From: an uncultured Bacilli bacterium
GTDB lineage: Bacteria; Bacillota_I; Bacilli_A; RF39; UBA660
Length of the DNA: 41,217 nucleotides
Reading direction: 5' to 3'
Assembly (NCBI GenBank): GCA_934153675.1
Contig: CAKPFG010000009.1
Coordinates: forward strand, 1-41,217
Below are positions 17,127-26,680 of this stretch, in pieces (position 1 is the first letter of the stretch; each line of letters opens with the position of its first letter). A program made the translations under genes and the position numbers. The notes under the pieces are model-generated. The model ran no database searches, was not told where the DNA came from, and worked only from the letters and a program-made list of their open reading frames with translations.

Positions 17127-17149
17127 CAAATAAAGTTCTGCTTTATTTG
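17127..17149. terminator. perfect 9-bp hairpin
   Basis: CAAATAAAG/CTTTATTTG with a 5-nt loop, between the DUF1540 gene and the IS30 remnant. It may be a terminator or relate to the IS end; there is no clear T run. Confidence 0.4.
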
Positions 17150-17205
17150 TATAAGTATAATTGTCTAGATGAGCTAATTTATAATTGGTCATTGACGATA
17201 TTATA

Positions 17206-17860
17206 TTAAAATAGATTGCTAAATATATTTTCATCAAACACTTTAATAAAAGCTTCTTTAGGTGTATTTTCATCTAAAGAAAGTAAAAGTTTATTAATTA
17301 TGGATTTATTGATATTTTTTATATCATCTTTTGAATATTTATATGCAGATTTACCTTTAGGAAAAAACAATCTTATTTGTTCATTCTTATTTTCAACATT
17401 AGGTTTCTGATTTGATACATATGGATCACAAAAAATAATTTGCATCTTTTGAACCAGTTATTTTAAAAAAACAAATCAATCAATACCAGTATAATTAGGA
17501 TTTCTATCAGTTAAAATAACTGTTATTAAATCTTTAAAGACTTCTGTTTCAATTATATTTCCTTAATCATCAAAGAATTCAACTACTTTTTTAGAATTTG
17601 GATTATTTATGATATCTAATAAAGTAAAGTGTACATTTGGTAAAATAAATGATGAAATATTTTTACTATCTGTCTTTAATATAACCAAAAAATCAAGTTA
17701 CCAGACGTTAATTTCTGGATTCTTATGCATATAGGTAAGATAATCAATGTAAGTATGACCTGTTCTGTCAATTTTATTATTTTCAGAATATTCATACTTT
17801 TTATTATGCTTTTTTTTAATTTAACAATATAAGTTAAATTAATCCTTTTTATTTTTAAAT
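17206..17860 (-). pseudogene. IS30-family transposase remnant
   Basis: The C-terminal end is an open 79-aa frame (17206-17445): FCDPYVSNQKPNVENKNEQI, RLFFPKGKSAYKYSKDDIKNIN and TPKEAF match the IS30 end (DPY.SWQ...NEN.NGLIR.Y.PKG...TP.E.F) including the catalytic Glu region. Upstream the minus strand continues in broken frames with stops: DRTGHTYIDYLTYMHKNPEI, NVW-stop-LDFLVILKTDSKN (DDE first-Asp strand) and VILTDRNPNYTGID. At least four stops or frame breaks; the N-terminal HTH is no longer recognisable. Confidence 0.7.
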
Positions 17861-17984
17861 AACCATCATTAAGTATCTATATAAAGTATTAATAATTTTT
17901 TAATAGAATCATTATTTTCAAATAAAAATTCATGAATTAAAAAATCTATCTAATTTAGTCATTTTAATTAATGCATAAATATGT

Positions 17985-17990
17985 TATAAT
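17985..17990 (+). promoter_or_regulatory. -10 element of the FemABX gene
   Basis: TGTTATAAT, an extended -10 with perfect hexamer; no good -35. ATG follows 17 nt later with SD GAGGTGG (17997-18003). Confidence 0.55.
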
Positions 17991-18007
17991 GATAATGAGG
18001 TGGTTAG

Positions 18008-19294
18008 ATGAAAATTAGAGAACTAACTAATGAACAATTCGAAGATTTTTTAAAAACTAGTAAAATTTCATCTATGTATCAAAGTGTCGAATATGCCCTT
18101 ACTATGAATAATCAAAATTATAAAGCTATGTACTTAGGGCTAGAAGATGAAGGCACTATTAAAGCTGCTAGTTTAATATTAATAGAAAAATTAAACCATT
18201 TTAAGTATGCGCTTGCCCCAAGAGGTTTTCTCATTGATTATACAAATTATGAATTATTGAGTACTTTTACTAATTTATTAAAAAAATTTTTAGGAAAAAA
18301 ACATATAATGGCAATAAAAATTAATCCCATAATAATTAAAAGCAAATATAATCCTAAAATGAAAAATATAACTAACGATGAAAAATATGAGGAAATATTT
18401 AAAAATCTTACCAATTTAGGATATTTTCATTTGGGTTATAATAATTTCTTTGAAGGTCTAAAGCCACGTTTTGAATCAATTATAAATATTAATAAAAATA
18501 TTAATGAATTATTTCAATCTGTTAATAAAAATTTTAAAACAAAGATAAAAAAGGCAAATTTTGAAGGAATTAAAATTTATAAAGGTAGTGACGAAGATTT
18601 AGAATATTTATATAATCAAGCCAAAGAAAAATATCCTAGAAATTTAATTTTTTACCAAGATATATATCATTATTTTCAAAAAAACAATAAAGTAGATTTA
18701 TATTATGCTAAAATTGACACTAAAATATATTTACAAAGTGTTCAAGTAATGTACCAAAAACAAGTTGAAAAGTGTAATTTAGCAAATAGTTTGGTATTTA
18801 AAAATAGAGGAAGAAATAATAACAAAGCTATCAATAAAAAATTATATGAAGAGAATATATTAAATACTATAAAAAATGAATTAGTCTACGCTACTAATTT
18901 ATTACGAGACAAACCAGAAGGTATTATATTAGCTAGTGCTATTATAATAAAACACCAAAAATGTGCTTATTTGTTTATGGATGGATATAATTCTGATTAT
19001 AAAAAATTTAGTGCTAAACACTTACTTATGTGGAAGTTAATAGAAAAGTATTCACTTGAAAAATATCGAAAATTTAATTTAGGGGGAATAGCTAATTTTT
19101 CACTAAAAGAAAAGGAAAATCCATTTAAAGGACTAAATGAATTCAGATTAAGTTTTGGTTCAACCGGATACGAATATGCTGGAGATTTTGAACTTAAAAC
19201 AAATAAATTTTTATATTTTCTATATCAAACACTATCACCTATTCTAAAGCAATTTTCAAAAAAAAAAATAAAAATTAAAGAAACTAATAACTGA
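18008..19294 (+). CDS. FemABX peptidoglycan bridge-forming aminoacyltransferase
   Basis: 428 aa, the usual length for FemA/FemX/MurM. Two GNAT-like halves: N-terminal SKISSMYQSVEYALTMNNQNYKAMYLGLED, YALAPRGFLIDY (the typical RGP-like turn), I-N-P-I-I, GYFHLGYNNFFEGLKPRFESII, then NKNFKTKIKKANFEGIKI (helical arm) and a C-terminal LMWKLIEKYSLEKYRKFNLGGI with FKGLNEFRLSFG. These enzymes add amino acids from aminoacyl-tRNA to the stem peptide Lys of lipid II, acting at the inner membrane face. The identity of the added residue cannot be told. TGA stop. Followed by a terminator. Confidence 0.88.
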   Translation: MKIRELTNEQFEDFLKTSKISSMYQSVEYALTMNNQNYKAMYLGLEDEGTIKAASLILIEKLNHFKYALAPRGFLIDYTNYELLSTFTNLLKKFLGKKHIMAIKINPIIIKSKYNPKMKNITNDEKYEEIFKNLTNLGYFHLGYNNFFEGLKPRFESIININKNINELFQSVNKNFKTKIKKANFEGIKIYKGSDEDLEYLYNQAKEKYPRNLIFYQDIYHYFQKNNKVDLYYAKIDTKIYLQSVQVMYQKQVEKCNLANSLVFKNRGRNNNKAINKKLYEENILNTIKNELVYATNLLRDKPEGIILASAIIIKHQKCAYLFMDGYNSDYKKFSAKHLLMWKLIEKYSLEKYRKFNLGGIANFSLKEKENPFKGLNEFRLSFGSTGYEYAGDFELKTNKFLYFLYQTLSPILKQFSKKKIKIKETNN

Positions 19295-19336
19295 AATGAA
19301 CTACACGTAGTTTATTTCAACAACTAGTTTCTTTTT
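19277..19336 (+). terminator. terminator of the FemABX gene
   Basis: AAAGAAACTA (19277-19286) pairs with TAGTTTCTTT (19325-19334), enclosing an inner hairpin TGAAAT..ATTTCA; T run after. The outer arm overlaps the end of the coding sequence. Confidence 0.7.
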
Positions 19337-19379
19337 ATTATACAAAAAAATTTATTCTTACTTTAATTTTTGTTTTTCT

Positions 19380-19645
19380 TTATTCTTCTTCTGTTAAATA
19401 ACTAGATATGCTTTTTTTGTTTTTAATTTCTACATATCTAGGAATAGAAACAGAAATAGCATTAATACGAAATTTCTTATAATTTTCATTAGCAACTAAA
19501 TATTCATTTGTCACTACATTTTTATAATTAATTTTTTTTAATGGTAACTTAATATTACTATTTTCATTAAATTTATTTATTTTTGTCTTGTTATTTTCCC
19601 CTTTAATAAATTTAATATTTGTATTATAAATTATTTTTTAAAGCT
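19380..19645 (-). pseudogene. open frame without a start, probable gene remnant
   Basis: The minus strand is open for about 88 codons ending at TAA 19380, reading NKFNENSNIKLPLKKINYKN, VVTNEYLVANENYKKFRINA and ISVSIPRYVEIKNKKSISSY. There is no ATG; only a late GTG without SD. It looks like the C-terminal piece of a lost gene. Family not recognised. Confidence 0.35.
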
Positions 19646-19653
19646 ATCGAATT

Positions 19654-19685
19654 AAAAATTACAAAGCAAAAGCTTTGTAATTTTT
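19654..19685. terminator. terminator of the str operon
   Basis: Perfect 14-bp stem (AAAAATTACAAAGC with its complement), AAAA loop and flanking A/T runs, 9 bp after the tuf stop. Confidence 0.85.
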
Positions 19686-19693
19686 AATAAATA

Positions 19694-20878
19694 TTATTCA
19701 ATAATTTCTGAAATATTACCAGAACCAACTGTTCTACCACCTTCACGAATTGAAAATTTAGTTCCATTTTCGATAGCAATTGGAGCAATTAATTCAACTG
19801 TCATTTCAACATTATCTCCAGGCATAACCATTTCTACACCATCTGGTAAAGTAATAACGCCTGTAACGTCTGTTGTTCTAAAATAGAATTGTGGACGATA
19901 ATTTGAGAAGAATGGAGTATGTCTTCCTCCCTCTTCTTTACTAAGTACATAAACTTGTGCTTTAAACTTAGTATGTGGAGTAACTGAACCTGGTTTTGCA
20001 AGTACTTGTCCTCTTTCAACTTCTTCACGAGCAACACCACGTAATAATACACCAGCATTATCTCCTGATTCAGCATAATCAAGTTGCTTACGGAACATTT
20101 CAATACCTGTAACAACTGTTTTTTTAGTAGGTTTAAGTCCAACTATTTCAACTTCATCATTAAGTTTTAGTTTTCCTCTTTCAACACGGCCAGTAACAAC
20201 TGTTCCACGACCAGTAATTGTGAACACATCCTCAATTGGCATTAAGAATGGTTTATCAATATCTCTAGCTGGTGTTTCAATCCAAGAATCAACAGCATCC
20301 ATTAATTCCATAATCTTTCCAGTCCACTTTGGATCTCCTTCTAGAGCCTTTAAAGCAGAACCACGAATTATTGGAGTATTCTCTCCATCATATCCATATT
20401 CAGTTAATAATTCTCTAACTTCCATTTCAACTAAATCAAGTAACTCTTCATCATCAACCATATCACATTTATTTAGGAATACAACCATACGAGGTACTCC
20501 AACTTGACGTGATAATAATATATGTTCACGAGTTTGAGCCATTGGTCCATCAGTAGCAGCTATAACTAAGATTGCACCATCCATTTGAGCAGCTCCAGTA
20601 ATCATATTTTTTACATAATCAGCATGTCCAGGGCAATCAACGTGAGCATAATGTCTTTTATCAGTACTGTACTCAATGTGTGCAGTATTAATAGTAATAC
20701 CACGTTCTCTTTCTTCTGGTGCTTTATCAATATTATCGAAATCAACTTTAACATTACCATTATGACCAGCAAGTACTGTTGAAATAGCAGCTGTTAAAGT
20801 TGTTTTACCATGGTCTACGTGTCCAATGGTACCAATGTTAACATGTTCTTTTGAACGATCAAATTTTTCTTTTGCCAT
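19694..20878 (-). CDS. tuf: elongation factor Tu
   Basis: 394 aa, full length. GTPase motifs: GHVDHGKT (residues 19-26), effector region RGITINTAHIEY, DCPGHADYVKNM, NKCDMVDD and GSALKAL. Domains 2 and 3 are complete to the usual end (GRTVGSGNISEIIE). It delivers aminoacyl-tRNA to the ribosome. Last gene of the str operon, with SD GAGAGGAG, its own upstream promoter and a strong terminator. Codon use is the most regular in the window, as expected for a highly expressed gene. Confidence 0.99.
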   Translation of the reverse strand: MAKEKFDRSKEHVNIGTIGHVDHGKTTLTAAISTVLAGHNGNVKVDFDNIDKAPEERERGITINTAHIEYSTDKRHYAHVDCPGHADYVKNMITGAAQMDGAILVIAATDGPMAQTREHILLSRQVGVPRMVVFLNKCDMVDDEELLDLVEMEVRELLTEYGYDGENTPIIRGSALKALEGDPKWTGKIMELMDAVDSWIETPARDIDKPFLMPIEDVFTITGRGTVVTGRVERGKLKLNDEVEIVGLKPTKKTVVTGIEMFRKQLDYAESGDNAGVLLRGVAREEVERGQVLAKPGSVTPHTKFKAQVYVLSKEEGGRHTPFFSNYRPQFYFRTTDVTGVITLPDGVEMVMPGDNVEMTVELIAPIAIENGTKFSIREGGRTVGSGNISEIIE

Positions 20879-20907
20879 TATATTTCTCCTCTCTTTTCAC
20901 ATTTATA

Positions 20908-20936
20908 ATTTTATATCATTTAACAAAAAATAGCAA
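20908..20936 (-). promoter_or_regulatory. internal promoter in front of tuf
   Basis: TTGCTA (20931-20936), 17-bp spacer, TAAAAT (20908-20913) in the 68-bp fusA-tuf gap, allowing extra tuf transcription. Confidence 0.55.
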
Positions 20937-20946
20937 TAGTTTTTTA

Positions 20947-23016
20947 TTAATTTCCACTTTTCTTAATTATTTCTTCTGAAATATTTCTTGGTACTTCTTC
21001 ATAATGATCAAATACCATTGTAAAGTTTCCACGACCTTGTGTATTACTTCTAAGACTAGTAGCATAACCAAACATTTCAGAAAGTGGTACCATCGCATCA
21101 ATTGCAAGGGCATTACCACGAGATTCTTGACCCATAGGACGTCCACGACGAGAAGTAATATCTCCCATAACATTTCCTAGATATTCATCCGGCACTACAA
21201 CTTGTACTTTCATAATTGGTTCAAGTAAAATTGGATTACACTTTTTCTTGGCCTCTTTTAATGCTAAACTTGCAGCTACTTTAAAAGCCATTTCTGATGA
21301 GTCTACATCATGGTATGAACCATCAAACAATGTAGCTTTTACATCGACCATCGGAAATCCTGCAAGCACACCAGTTTTCATTGCATCTTGTAAACCTTTG
21401 TCTGTTACTGGTATATATTCACGAGGAACAACACCACCAACAATTGCATCAACAAATTCATAACCTTTATCTTTATTTGGTTCAAATTTAATCCATACAT
21501 GACCATATTGTCCACGACCACCTGATTGTTTAATATACTTACCTTCACACTCTGCAGTTTGCGTAATTGTTTCACGATAAGATACTTGAGGTTGACCAAT
21601 ATTAGCTTCAACACCAAATTCCCTTTTCATACGATCTACAATTATATCCAAATGTAATTCACCCATACCAGCTATAATTGTTTGACCAGTTTCATGATTT
21701 GTTGATGCTCTAAACGTAGGATCTTCTTCAGATAATTTCTGTAAAGCTGTAGCCATTTTATCTTGATCTGCTTTTGATTTTGGCTCAACAGCAAGTTCAA
21801 TAACTGGCTCTGGAAATTCCATTGATTCCAAAATACAAGCTTTTTTCTCTTCACATAAAGTATCACCTGTTGTAGTATTTTTTAAACCTACGGCTGCTGC
21901 TATATCACCTGTATAAACATCTGTAATTTCTTTTCTATGATTAGCATGCATTTGTAAAATACGCCCAATTCTTTCCTTAGTATTTTTGGTTGCATTAAGT
22001 ACATAAGATCCACTAGATAAATGTCCTGAATAAACTCTAAAGAATGTTAAACGACCAACAAATGGATCTGTCATAACCTTAAAAGCAAGTGCAGAGAATG
22101 GTTCAGAATCACTTGGATGTCTAACTATTTCATTTCCGTCTAAATCAGTTCCTTTAATAGATTCAATATCAAGTGGGCTTGGCATATAATCAACTATAGC
22201 GTCAAGTAATAACTTAGTTCCTTTATTTCCAAGTGCTGTACCACACATTACAGGAAAGAATTTAACAGCTAAAACGCCTTTACGAATAGCACTTTTTATT
22301 TCATCTACTGAAAGTGTTTCACCTTCTAAATATTTTTCCATTAATGTATCATCAAATTCTACTACAGATTCAATCAAATCATTTCTTTTTTTATTTACTA
22401 TATTTTTTATATCTTCTGGTATTTCAATTTCTGTTGGTTCTTCTATTTGTTCACCATCATAATGATATGCTTTCATTGTAACCAAATCTACAATTCCATC
22501 AAATTCTGCCTCAGCACCAATTGGCCATTCAATAGGGGCATAATTAACTCCTAATCTTTCACCTATTGATTTCAAAGACATCTCAAAGCTTGCTCCTAAT
22601 TTATCCATTTTATTACAGAAAATCATACGAGGTACTTTGAATTCATCTGCTTGTCTCCAAACAGTTTCAGTTTGTGGTTCAACTCCGGCATTAGAATCAA
22701 GAAGTGCAACTGCACCATCAAGTACACGAAGAGATCTAGATACTTCTACTGTAAAATCAACGTGTCCTGGTGTATCTATTATATTTAATCTGTGTTTTTT
22801 CCAGTAAGCAGTTGTTGCAGCTGAAGTAATAGTAATACCACGTTCTTGTTCTTGTTCCATCCAGTCCATTTGTGATTCACCATCATGCGTTTCACCAATT
22901 TTATGAATTTTACCTGTATGAAACAAGATACGTTCAGTCATAGTAGTTTTACCCGCATCAATATGGGCCATAATTCCTATATTACGAGTATTTTCTAAAC
23001 TATATTCGCGAGCCAT
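20947..23016 (-). CDS. fusA: elongation factor G
   Basis: 689 aa from ATG 23016 (MAREYSLENTRNIGIMAHID), SD GAAAGGAG; the longer open frame runs back into rpsG and is not the start. GTPase motifs AHIDAGKTT, RGITITSAATTAYW, DTPGHVDF, NKMDKLG. Domains II-V are present to the usual C-terminus (YEEVPRNISEEIIKKSGN), including domain IV GGRGQYGHVWIKFEP. It catalyses ribosomal translocation. Only 13 nt separate it from rpsG. Confidence 0.99.
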   Translation of the reverse strand: MAREYSLENTRNIGIMAHIDAGKTTMTERILFHTGKIHKIGETHDGESQMDWMEQEQERGITITSAATTAYWKKHRLNIIDTPGHVDFTVEVSRSLRVLDGAVALLDSNAGVEPQTETVWRQADEFKVPRMIFCNKMDKLGASFEMSLKSIGERLGVNYAPIEWPIGAEAEFDGIVDLVTMKAYHYDGEQIEEPTEIEIPEDIKNIVNKKRNDLIESVVEFDDTLMEKYLEGETLSVDEIKSAIRKGVLAVKFFPVMCGTALGNKGTKLLLDAIVDYMPSPLDIESIKGTDLDGNEIVRHPSDSEPFSALAFKVMTDPFVGRLTFFRVYSGHLSSGSYVLNATKNTKERIGRILQMHANHRKEITDVYTGDIAAAVGLKNTTTGDTLCEEKKACILESMEFPEPVIELAVEPKSKADQDKMATALQKLSEEDPTFRASTNHETGQTIIAGMGELHLDIIVDRMKREFGVEANIGQPQVSYRETITQTAECEGKYIKQSGGRGQYGHVWIKFEPNKDKGYEFVDAIVGGVVPREYIPVTDKGLQDAMKTGVLAGFPMVDVKATLFDGSYHDVDSSEMAFKVAASLALKEAKKKCNPILLEPIMKVQVVVPDEYLGNVMGDITSRRGRPMGQESRGNALAIDAMVPLSEMFGYATSLRSNTQGRGNFTMVFDHYEEVPRNISEEIIKKSGN

Positions 23017-23029
23017 ACAACTCTCCTTT

Positions 23030-23497
23030 CTACCATCTATAATGAGCAAATGCTTTATTTGCTTCTGCCATTTTGTGAGTATCCTCACGTTTTTTTACAG
23101 CTGCACCTGTATTATTTGATGCATCTATTATTTCATTAGCAAGATCAATAGCCATAGAATGACCACCACGAGTTCTTGCTGCATTAATTAACCAACGTAA
23201 AGCTAATTCTTGTCCACGAGCAGGTTTTACTTCAATAGGCACTTGATAATTAGCACCACCAACACGACGAGACTTAACTTCCAAAGCTGGTTTAATATTA
23301 TCCATTGCTTTATTAAAAACTTCCATTGCATCTTGATTAGTTTTTTCCTTAATCATATCAAATGCATCATAAAGTATTTTTTGAGCTGTACCTTTTTTAC
23401 CATCCTTCATAATTCCATTAATTAACTTAGTAATAACTTTAGAATTATAAATTGGATCTGGCAATACATCTCTTTTAACAGCACGTCTTTTACGCAT
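23030..23497 (-). CDS. rpsG: 30S ribosomal protein S7
   Basis: 155 aa, typical length. MRKRRAVKRDVLPDPIYNSK start, KVITKLINGIMKDGKKGTAQ, RVGGANYQVPIEV and the end RKEDTHKMAEANKAFAHYRW variant. Binds the 3' major domain of 16S rRNA. ATG 23497 has SD GGAGGTAA. Confidence 0.98.
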   Translation of the reverse strand: MRKRRAVKRDVLPDPIYNSKVITKLINGIMKDGKKGTAQKILYDAFDMIKEKTNQDAMEVFNKAMDNIKPALEVKSRRVGGANYQVPIEVKPARGQELALRWLINAARTRGGHSMAIDLANEIIDASNNTGAAVKKREDTHKMAEANKAFAHYRW

Positions 23498-23514
23498 AAA
23501 TTACCTCCTATCTA

Positions 23515-23931
23515 TTATTTATTTTTTGGTTTTTTACTACCATATTTACTACGTCCTTGACGACGATTTTCAACTCCAGCAGTATCCAATGTACCACGAA
23601 TAATATGATAACGAACACCGATTAAGTCCTTAACACGGCCACCACGAATCATTACAACACTATGTTCTTGTAAGTTATGTCCTTCACCAGGAATATATGC
23701 TGTTACTTCCATATTATTTGAAAGTCTAACACGAGCATACTTTCTTAGAGCTGAGTTTGGTTTTTTAGGAGTCATAGTTCCTACACGAGTACATACACCA
23801 CGCTTTTGTGGAGCATCAACTCTTGTTTGCACTTTATCCTTACTATTATAACCAATATTCAAAACTGGTGACTTTTTCTTCTTAGTCTTCTTAGTTCTAT
23901 TTTTTCTAACTAATTGATTAATTGTTGGCAT
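23515..23931 (-). CDS. rpsL: 30S ribosomal protein S12
   Basis: 138 aa. MPTINQLVRKNR start, PQKRGVCTRVGTMTPKKPNS with the streptomycin-site Lys in TPKKPNSA, RVKDLIGVRYHIIRG, and the basic end SKYGSKKPKNK. The residues at the classical streptomycin-resistance positions look wild type. First gene of the operon, SD AAAGGAGG. Confidence 0.98.
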   Translation of the reverse strand: MPTINQLVRKNRTKKTKKKKSPVLNIGYNSKDKVQTRVDAPQKRGVCTRVGTMTPKKPNSALRKYARVRLSNNMEVTAYIPGEGHNLQEHSVVMIRGGRVKDLIGVRYHIIRGTLDTAGVENRRQGRSKYGSKKPKNK

Positions 23932-23946
23932 GATATCCTCCTTTCC

Positions 23947-24002
23947 ACACCTCCAGGTGTCTCCAATTTTACTTAATTAAAGATTTGCAAAAACTGCAAA
24001 TC
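23947..24002 (-). promoter_or_regulatory. structured 5' leader of the str operon
   Basis: Two hairpins between promoter and rpsL on the minus strand: GATTTGCA/TGCAAATC (23982-24002) followed by TTTAATT, and ACACCT/AGGTGT (23947-23960) directly before the SD. They could mediate autoregulation or mRNA stability; I recognise no named motif. Confidence 0.45.
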
Positions 24003-24019
24003 AAAATTAAATCTACATT

Positions 24020-24048
24020 AATATAACATTTTTAAAAGGTATTGTCAA
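24020..24048 (-). promoter_or_regulatory. str operon promoter
   Basis: Perfect TTGACA (24043-24048), 17-bp spacer, TATATT (24020-24025). Confidence 0.8.
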
Positions 24049-24113
24049 TTGTTTCTCATAATTTTGTTAATCCTTTATGATAATTTATTCCTAATTTTCT
24101 AATTTTCTAATAC

Positions 24114-25688
24114 TTATTTACTCTCATATTTTCTTAAATATGAATCATAACTAGTTTTACTATCTATAAAAGTACCATCATCATTTATTTTAATAATATG
24201 ATTAGATACAGTGCTTATTAATTTTACATCATATGTAGTAAACACTACTACCCCAGGAAATTCAATCAATGCATTATTTAAAGCCTGAATTGATTCCATA
24301 TCTAAATGATTGGTTGGTTCATCTAGCAACAAAACGTTAGATTGTTCTAACATTATTTTAGCAAGCATACATCTAACTTTTTCTCCTCCACTTAAAACAT
24401 TAACACTTTTTAAAGCTTCCTCCCCACTAAATAACATCTTACCAAGAATACTTCTTATAAATGTTTCAGATGTATCAGAAGAATATTTACTAAGCCACTG
24501 AATCATATTCTCATCCTTTGTAAAATATTTATTATTTGATTTTGGAAGGTAGGAAATTTTTACTGTTTGACCATACATTATATTTTGATTATTATTATAA
24601 ATAGCTTCTAATAAAGCCGTTTTTAATAATTCATTGCCTATAACAACTATTTTATCATTACTGTTAATAGTTAATTTAAAATTATGAACAATAGTTTCTT
24701 TACCTAATAAATTCAGTTTATTAATTTTAATAACATCTTTTCCAAGAGGCCTATACGGTGTAAACTTAATATAAGGATATTTTCTATTTGAAGGTTTTAA
24801 TTCATCTAATTGTATTTTTTCTAAAGCCTTTTTTCTACTTGTTGCTTGCTTGGATTTCGAGGCATTAGCCTGAAATCTACGAATGAAATTTTCAAGTTCT
24901 TGAATTTTCTGTTCCTTTTTCTTATTTGACTCTTTTATTTGTTTTTTAATAAGTTCGCTTGATTCATACCAAAAATCATAATTACCAACAAATTTAGTTA
25001 TTTTTTCATAATCTATATCTATCATATGAGTACAAACTCTATTTAAAAAATCTCTATCATGTGATATTACTATAACAGTATTTTTAAATTCCAGCAAAAA
25101 ATTTTCAAGCCAATCTTTTGCCTCTAAATCAAGACCATTAGTAGGTTCATCTAATAGTAAAATATCGGGATTGCCAAATAAACTTCTAGCAAGAAGAACT
25201 TTTACCTTATCTATTTCCTTTAAATCCTTCATATATAAATTATGCTTATTCTGCGAAATACCAAGGCCCGATAAAAGAATAGCTGCATCACTTTCCGCTT
25301 GCCAACCATTTTTCTTTAAAAACAAATCTTCTAATACTCCTACTCTAATTCCGTCTTCATCTTTAAAATCTTCTTTCATATAAAGACTATCTTTTTCTTT
25401 TTTTATATTATATAATTCGCTATCGCCTGCTATTACTATTTCTAAGACTTGCTTATCATCAAAGATACTATGATCTTGAACAAGATAACTAATTCTTTCA
25501 CCTTTATCTTTTATAATACTACCTCTAGTCGGTTCTATATCACCATTTAATATTTTTAAAAAAGTAGATTTTCCAGCACCATTTGCACCTATTACTCCAT
25601 AACAATTATCACTTTCAAATTTAATATTTACATTTTTAAATAAAACTCTATCTTTAAAACTTAATTCCAAATTATCACAAACTAACAT
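24114..25688 (-). CDS. ABC-F family ATPase (YbiT/YkpA-like) with one degenerate ATP site
   Basis: 524 aa, two ABC domains joined by a charged helical linker (about 245-295), no membrane segment: an ABC-F translation factor that would act at the ribosomal E site. ABC1: Walker A GANGAGKST (34-42), Walker B ILLLDEPTN (about 176-184), H-loop SHD (209-211), but the signature is DLKEIDKVK (155-163) instead of LSGGEK. ABC2: intact signature LSGGEK (432-437) and Walker B LLLDEPTNHLD, but Walker A is IGNELLKT (350-357; glycines lost) and the H-loop reads TYD (His replaced by Tyr486). So the composite site ABC1-WalkerA/ABC2-signature is intact and the other is decayed. ATG has SD GGAGG. Closest class YbiT/EttA-like; whether it is housekeeping or resistance is undecided. 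Confidence 0.85.
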   Translation of the reverse strand: MLVCDNLELSFKDRVLFKNVNIKFESDNCYGVIGANGAGKSTFLKILNGDIEPTRGSIIKDKGERISYLVQDHSIFDDKQVLEIVIAGDSELYNIKKEKDSLYMKEDFKDEDGIRVGVLEDLFLKKNGWQAESDAAILLSGLGISQNKHNLYMKDLKEIDKVKVLLARSLFGNPDILLLDEPTNGLDLEAKDWLENFLLEFKNTVIVISHDRDFLNRVCTHMIDIDYEKITKFVGNYDFWYESSELIKKQIKESNKKKEQKIQELENFIRRFQANASKSKQATSRKKALEKIQLDELKPSNRKYPYIKFTPYRPLGKDVIKINKLNLLGKETIVHNFKLTINSNDKIVVIGNELLKTALLEAIYNNNQNIMYGQTVKISYLPKSNNKYFTKDENMIQWLSKYSSDTSETFIRSILGKMLFSGEEALKSVNVLSGGEKVRCMLAKIMLEQSNVLLLDEPTNHLDMESIQALNNALIEFPGVVVFTTYDVKLISTVSNHIIKINDDGTFIDSKTSYDSYLRKYESK

Positions 25689-25759
25689 AGTTCCTCCAAA
25701 ACAAGTATTATCATATCATAAAATTTTATATTTTAAAATAAATATCATAAACTTAATTG

Positions 25760-26680
25760 ATGAAACATTTAAAAAAGATAATTGTAATTACTATATTAAT
25801 ACTATTTGCATCATCAATGATAATATATTCAGAAATAGTAATTAATAGTGTTAAATTTTCTCTAGATTTATGTATTAATAATTTATTCCCATCTATGATG
25901 AGTTTTTTAATACTATCTGGAATTTTAGAAAATTATGGTTTTGTAGAAATTATTGGATACTTATTAAAACCAATTATGACAAATATTTTTCATTTAAATA
26001 GTAATTGTGCATATATTATTATCCTAAGTATGCTTACTGGATCACCTTCTAATAGTAAATACATAAAACAACTATTAGAACTAAAAAAAATAACAATTGA
26101 AGATGCAAATAAAATATTATTATTTTCTCATTTTGTAAATCCTATTTTTATAATTGGAACAGTAGGAACAATTTTTTTAGGTAATAAAAAACTAGGATTT
26201 ATCATTTTAATATCTCACTATATATCTAATATTATTATTGGTATTTTTTTAAGAAATAAAAATAAGCCTAAAAGCACCAATGTAATTAATCCGTTTGAAA
26301 TTCAACCCAATGGATTTATTACTACACTATCTAAGACAATAAAAGATACAATAGATACTCTTTTTTTAGTATTTGGTACTATTACAAGTTGTCTAATTTT
26401 ATCTGCCATTATAAATAAATATTTCCATTTTAATCCAATTTTCAATGGTATTTTAGAGATAACTAGTGGTTTAAAGTATACAAGTATGACAAATTTTAAT
26501 ATTATTACAAAATTATTAATTTCATCCTTTTTTATATCCTTTGGTGGTATTAGTATTCATCTTCAAGTAATTAGCATTTTAGAAAATAAAAAAATAAGGT
26601 ACTTACCTTATTTTGAAGCTAGATTATTGCAAGGATTAATATCCATAATTATATCTTATTTACTTTTTATAATACTATAG
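25760..26680 (+). CDS. YlbJ-like integral membrane protein (nucleoside-recognition/Gate domain)
   Basis: About 306 aa; ATG 25760 (a TTG precedes it in frame). Roughly eight hydrophobic segments: IIVITILILFASSMIIYSEI, SMMSFLILSGILENYG, the Gate-domain loop MLTGSPSNSKYIKQLL, ILLFSHFVNPIFIIGTVG, and LISSFFISFGGISIHLQVIS. These match the sporulation membrane protein YlbJ/SpoVR-era Gate family, which in Bacillus is needed for cortex formation. No other sporulation gene lies in the window, so the role here may differ. There is no SD: the leader from the nearest -10-like box is very short. The 3' end overlaps the convergent pilin-like gene by 14 bp. Confidence 0.75.
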   Translation: MKHLKKIIVITILILFASSMIIYSEIVINSVKFSLDLCINNLFPSMMSFLILSGILENYGFVEIIGYLLKPIMTNIFHLNSNCAYIIILSMLTGSPSNSKYIKQLLELKKITIEDANKILLFSHFVNPIFIIGTVGTIFLGNKKLGFIILISHYISNIIIGIFLRNKNKPKSTNVINPFEIQPNGFITTLSKTIKDTIDTLFLVFGTITSCLILSAIINKYFHFNPIFNGILEITSGLKYTSMTNFNIITKLLISSFFISFGGISIHLQVISILENKKIRYLPYFEARLLQGLISIIISYLLFIIL

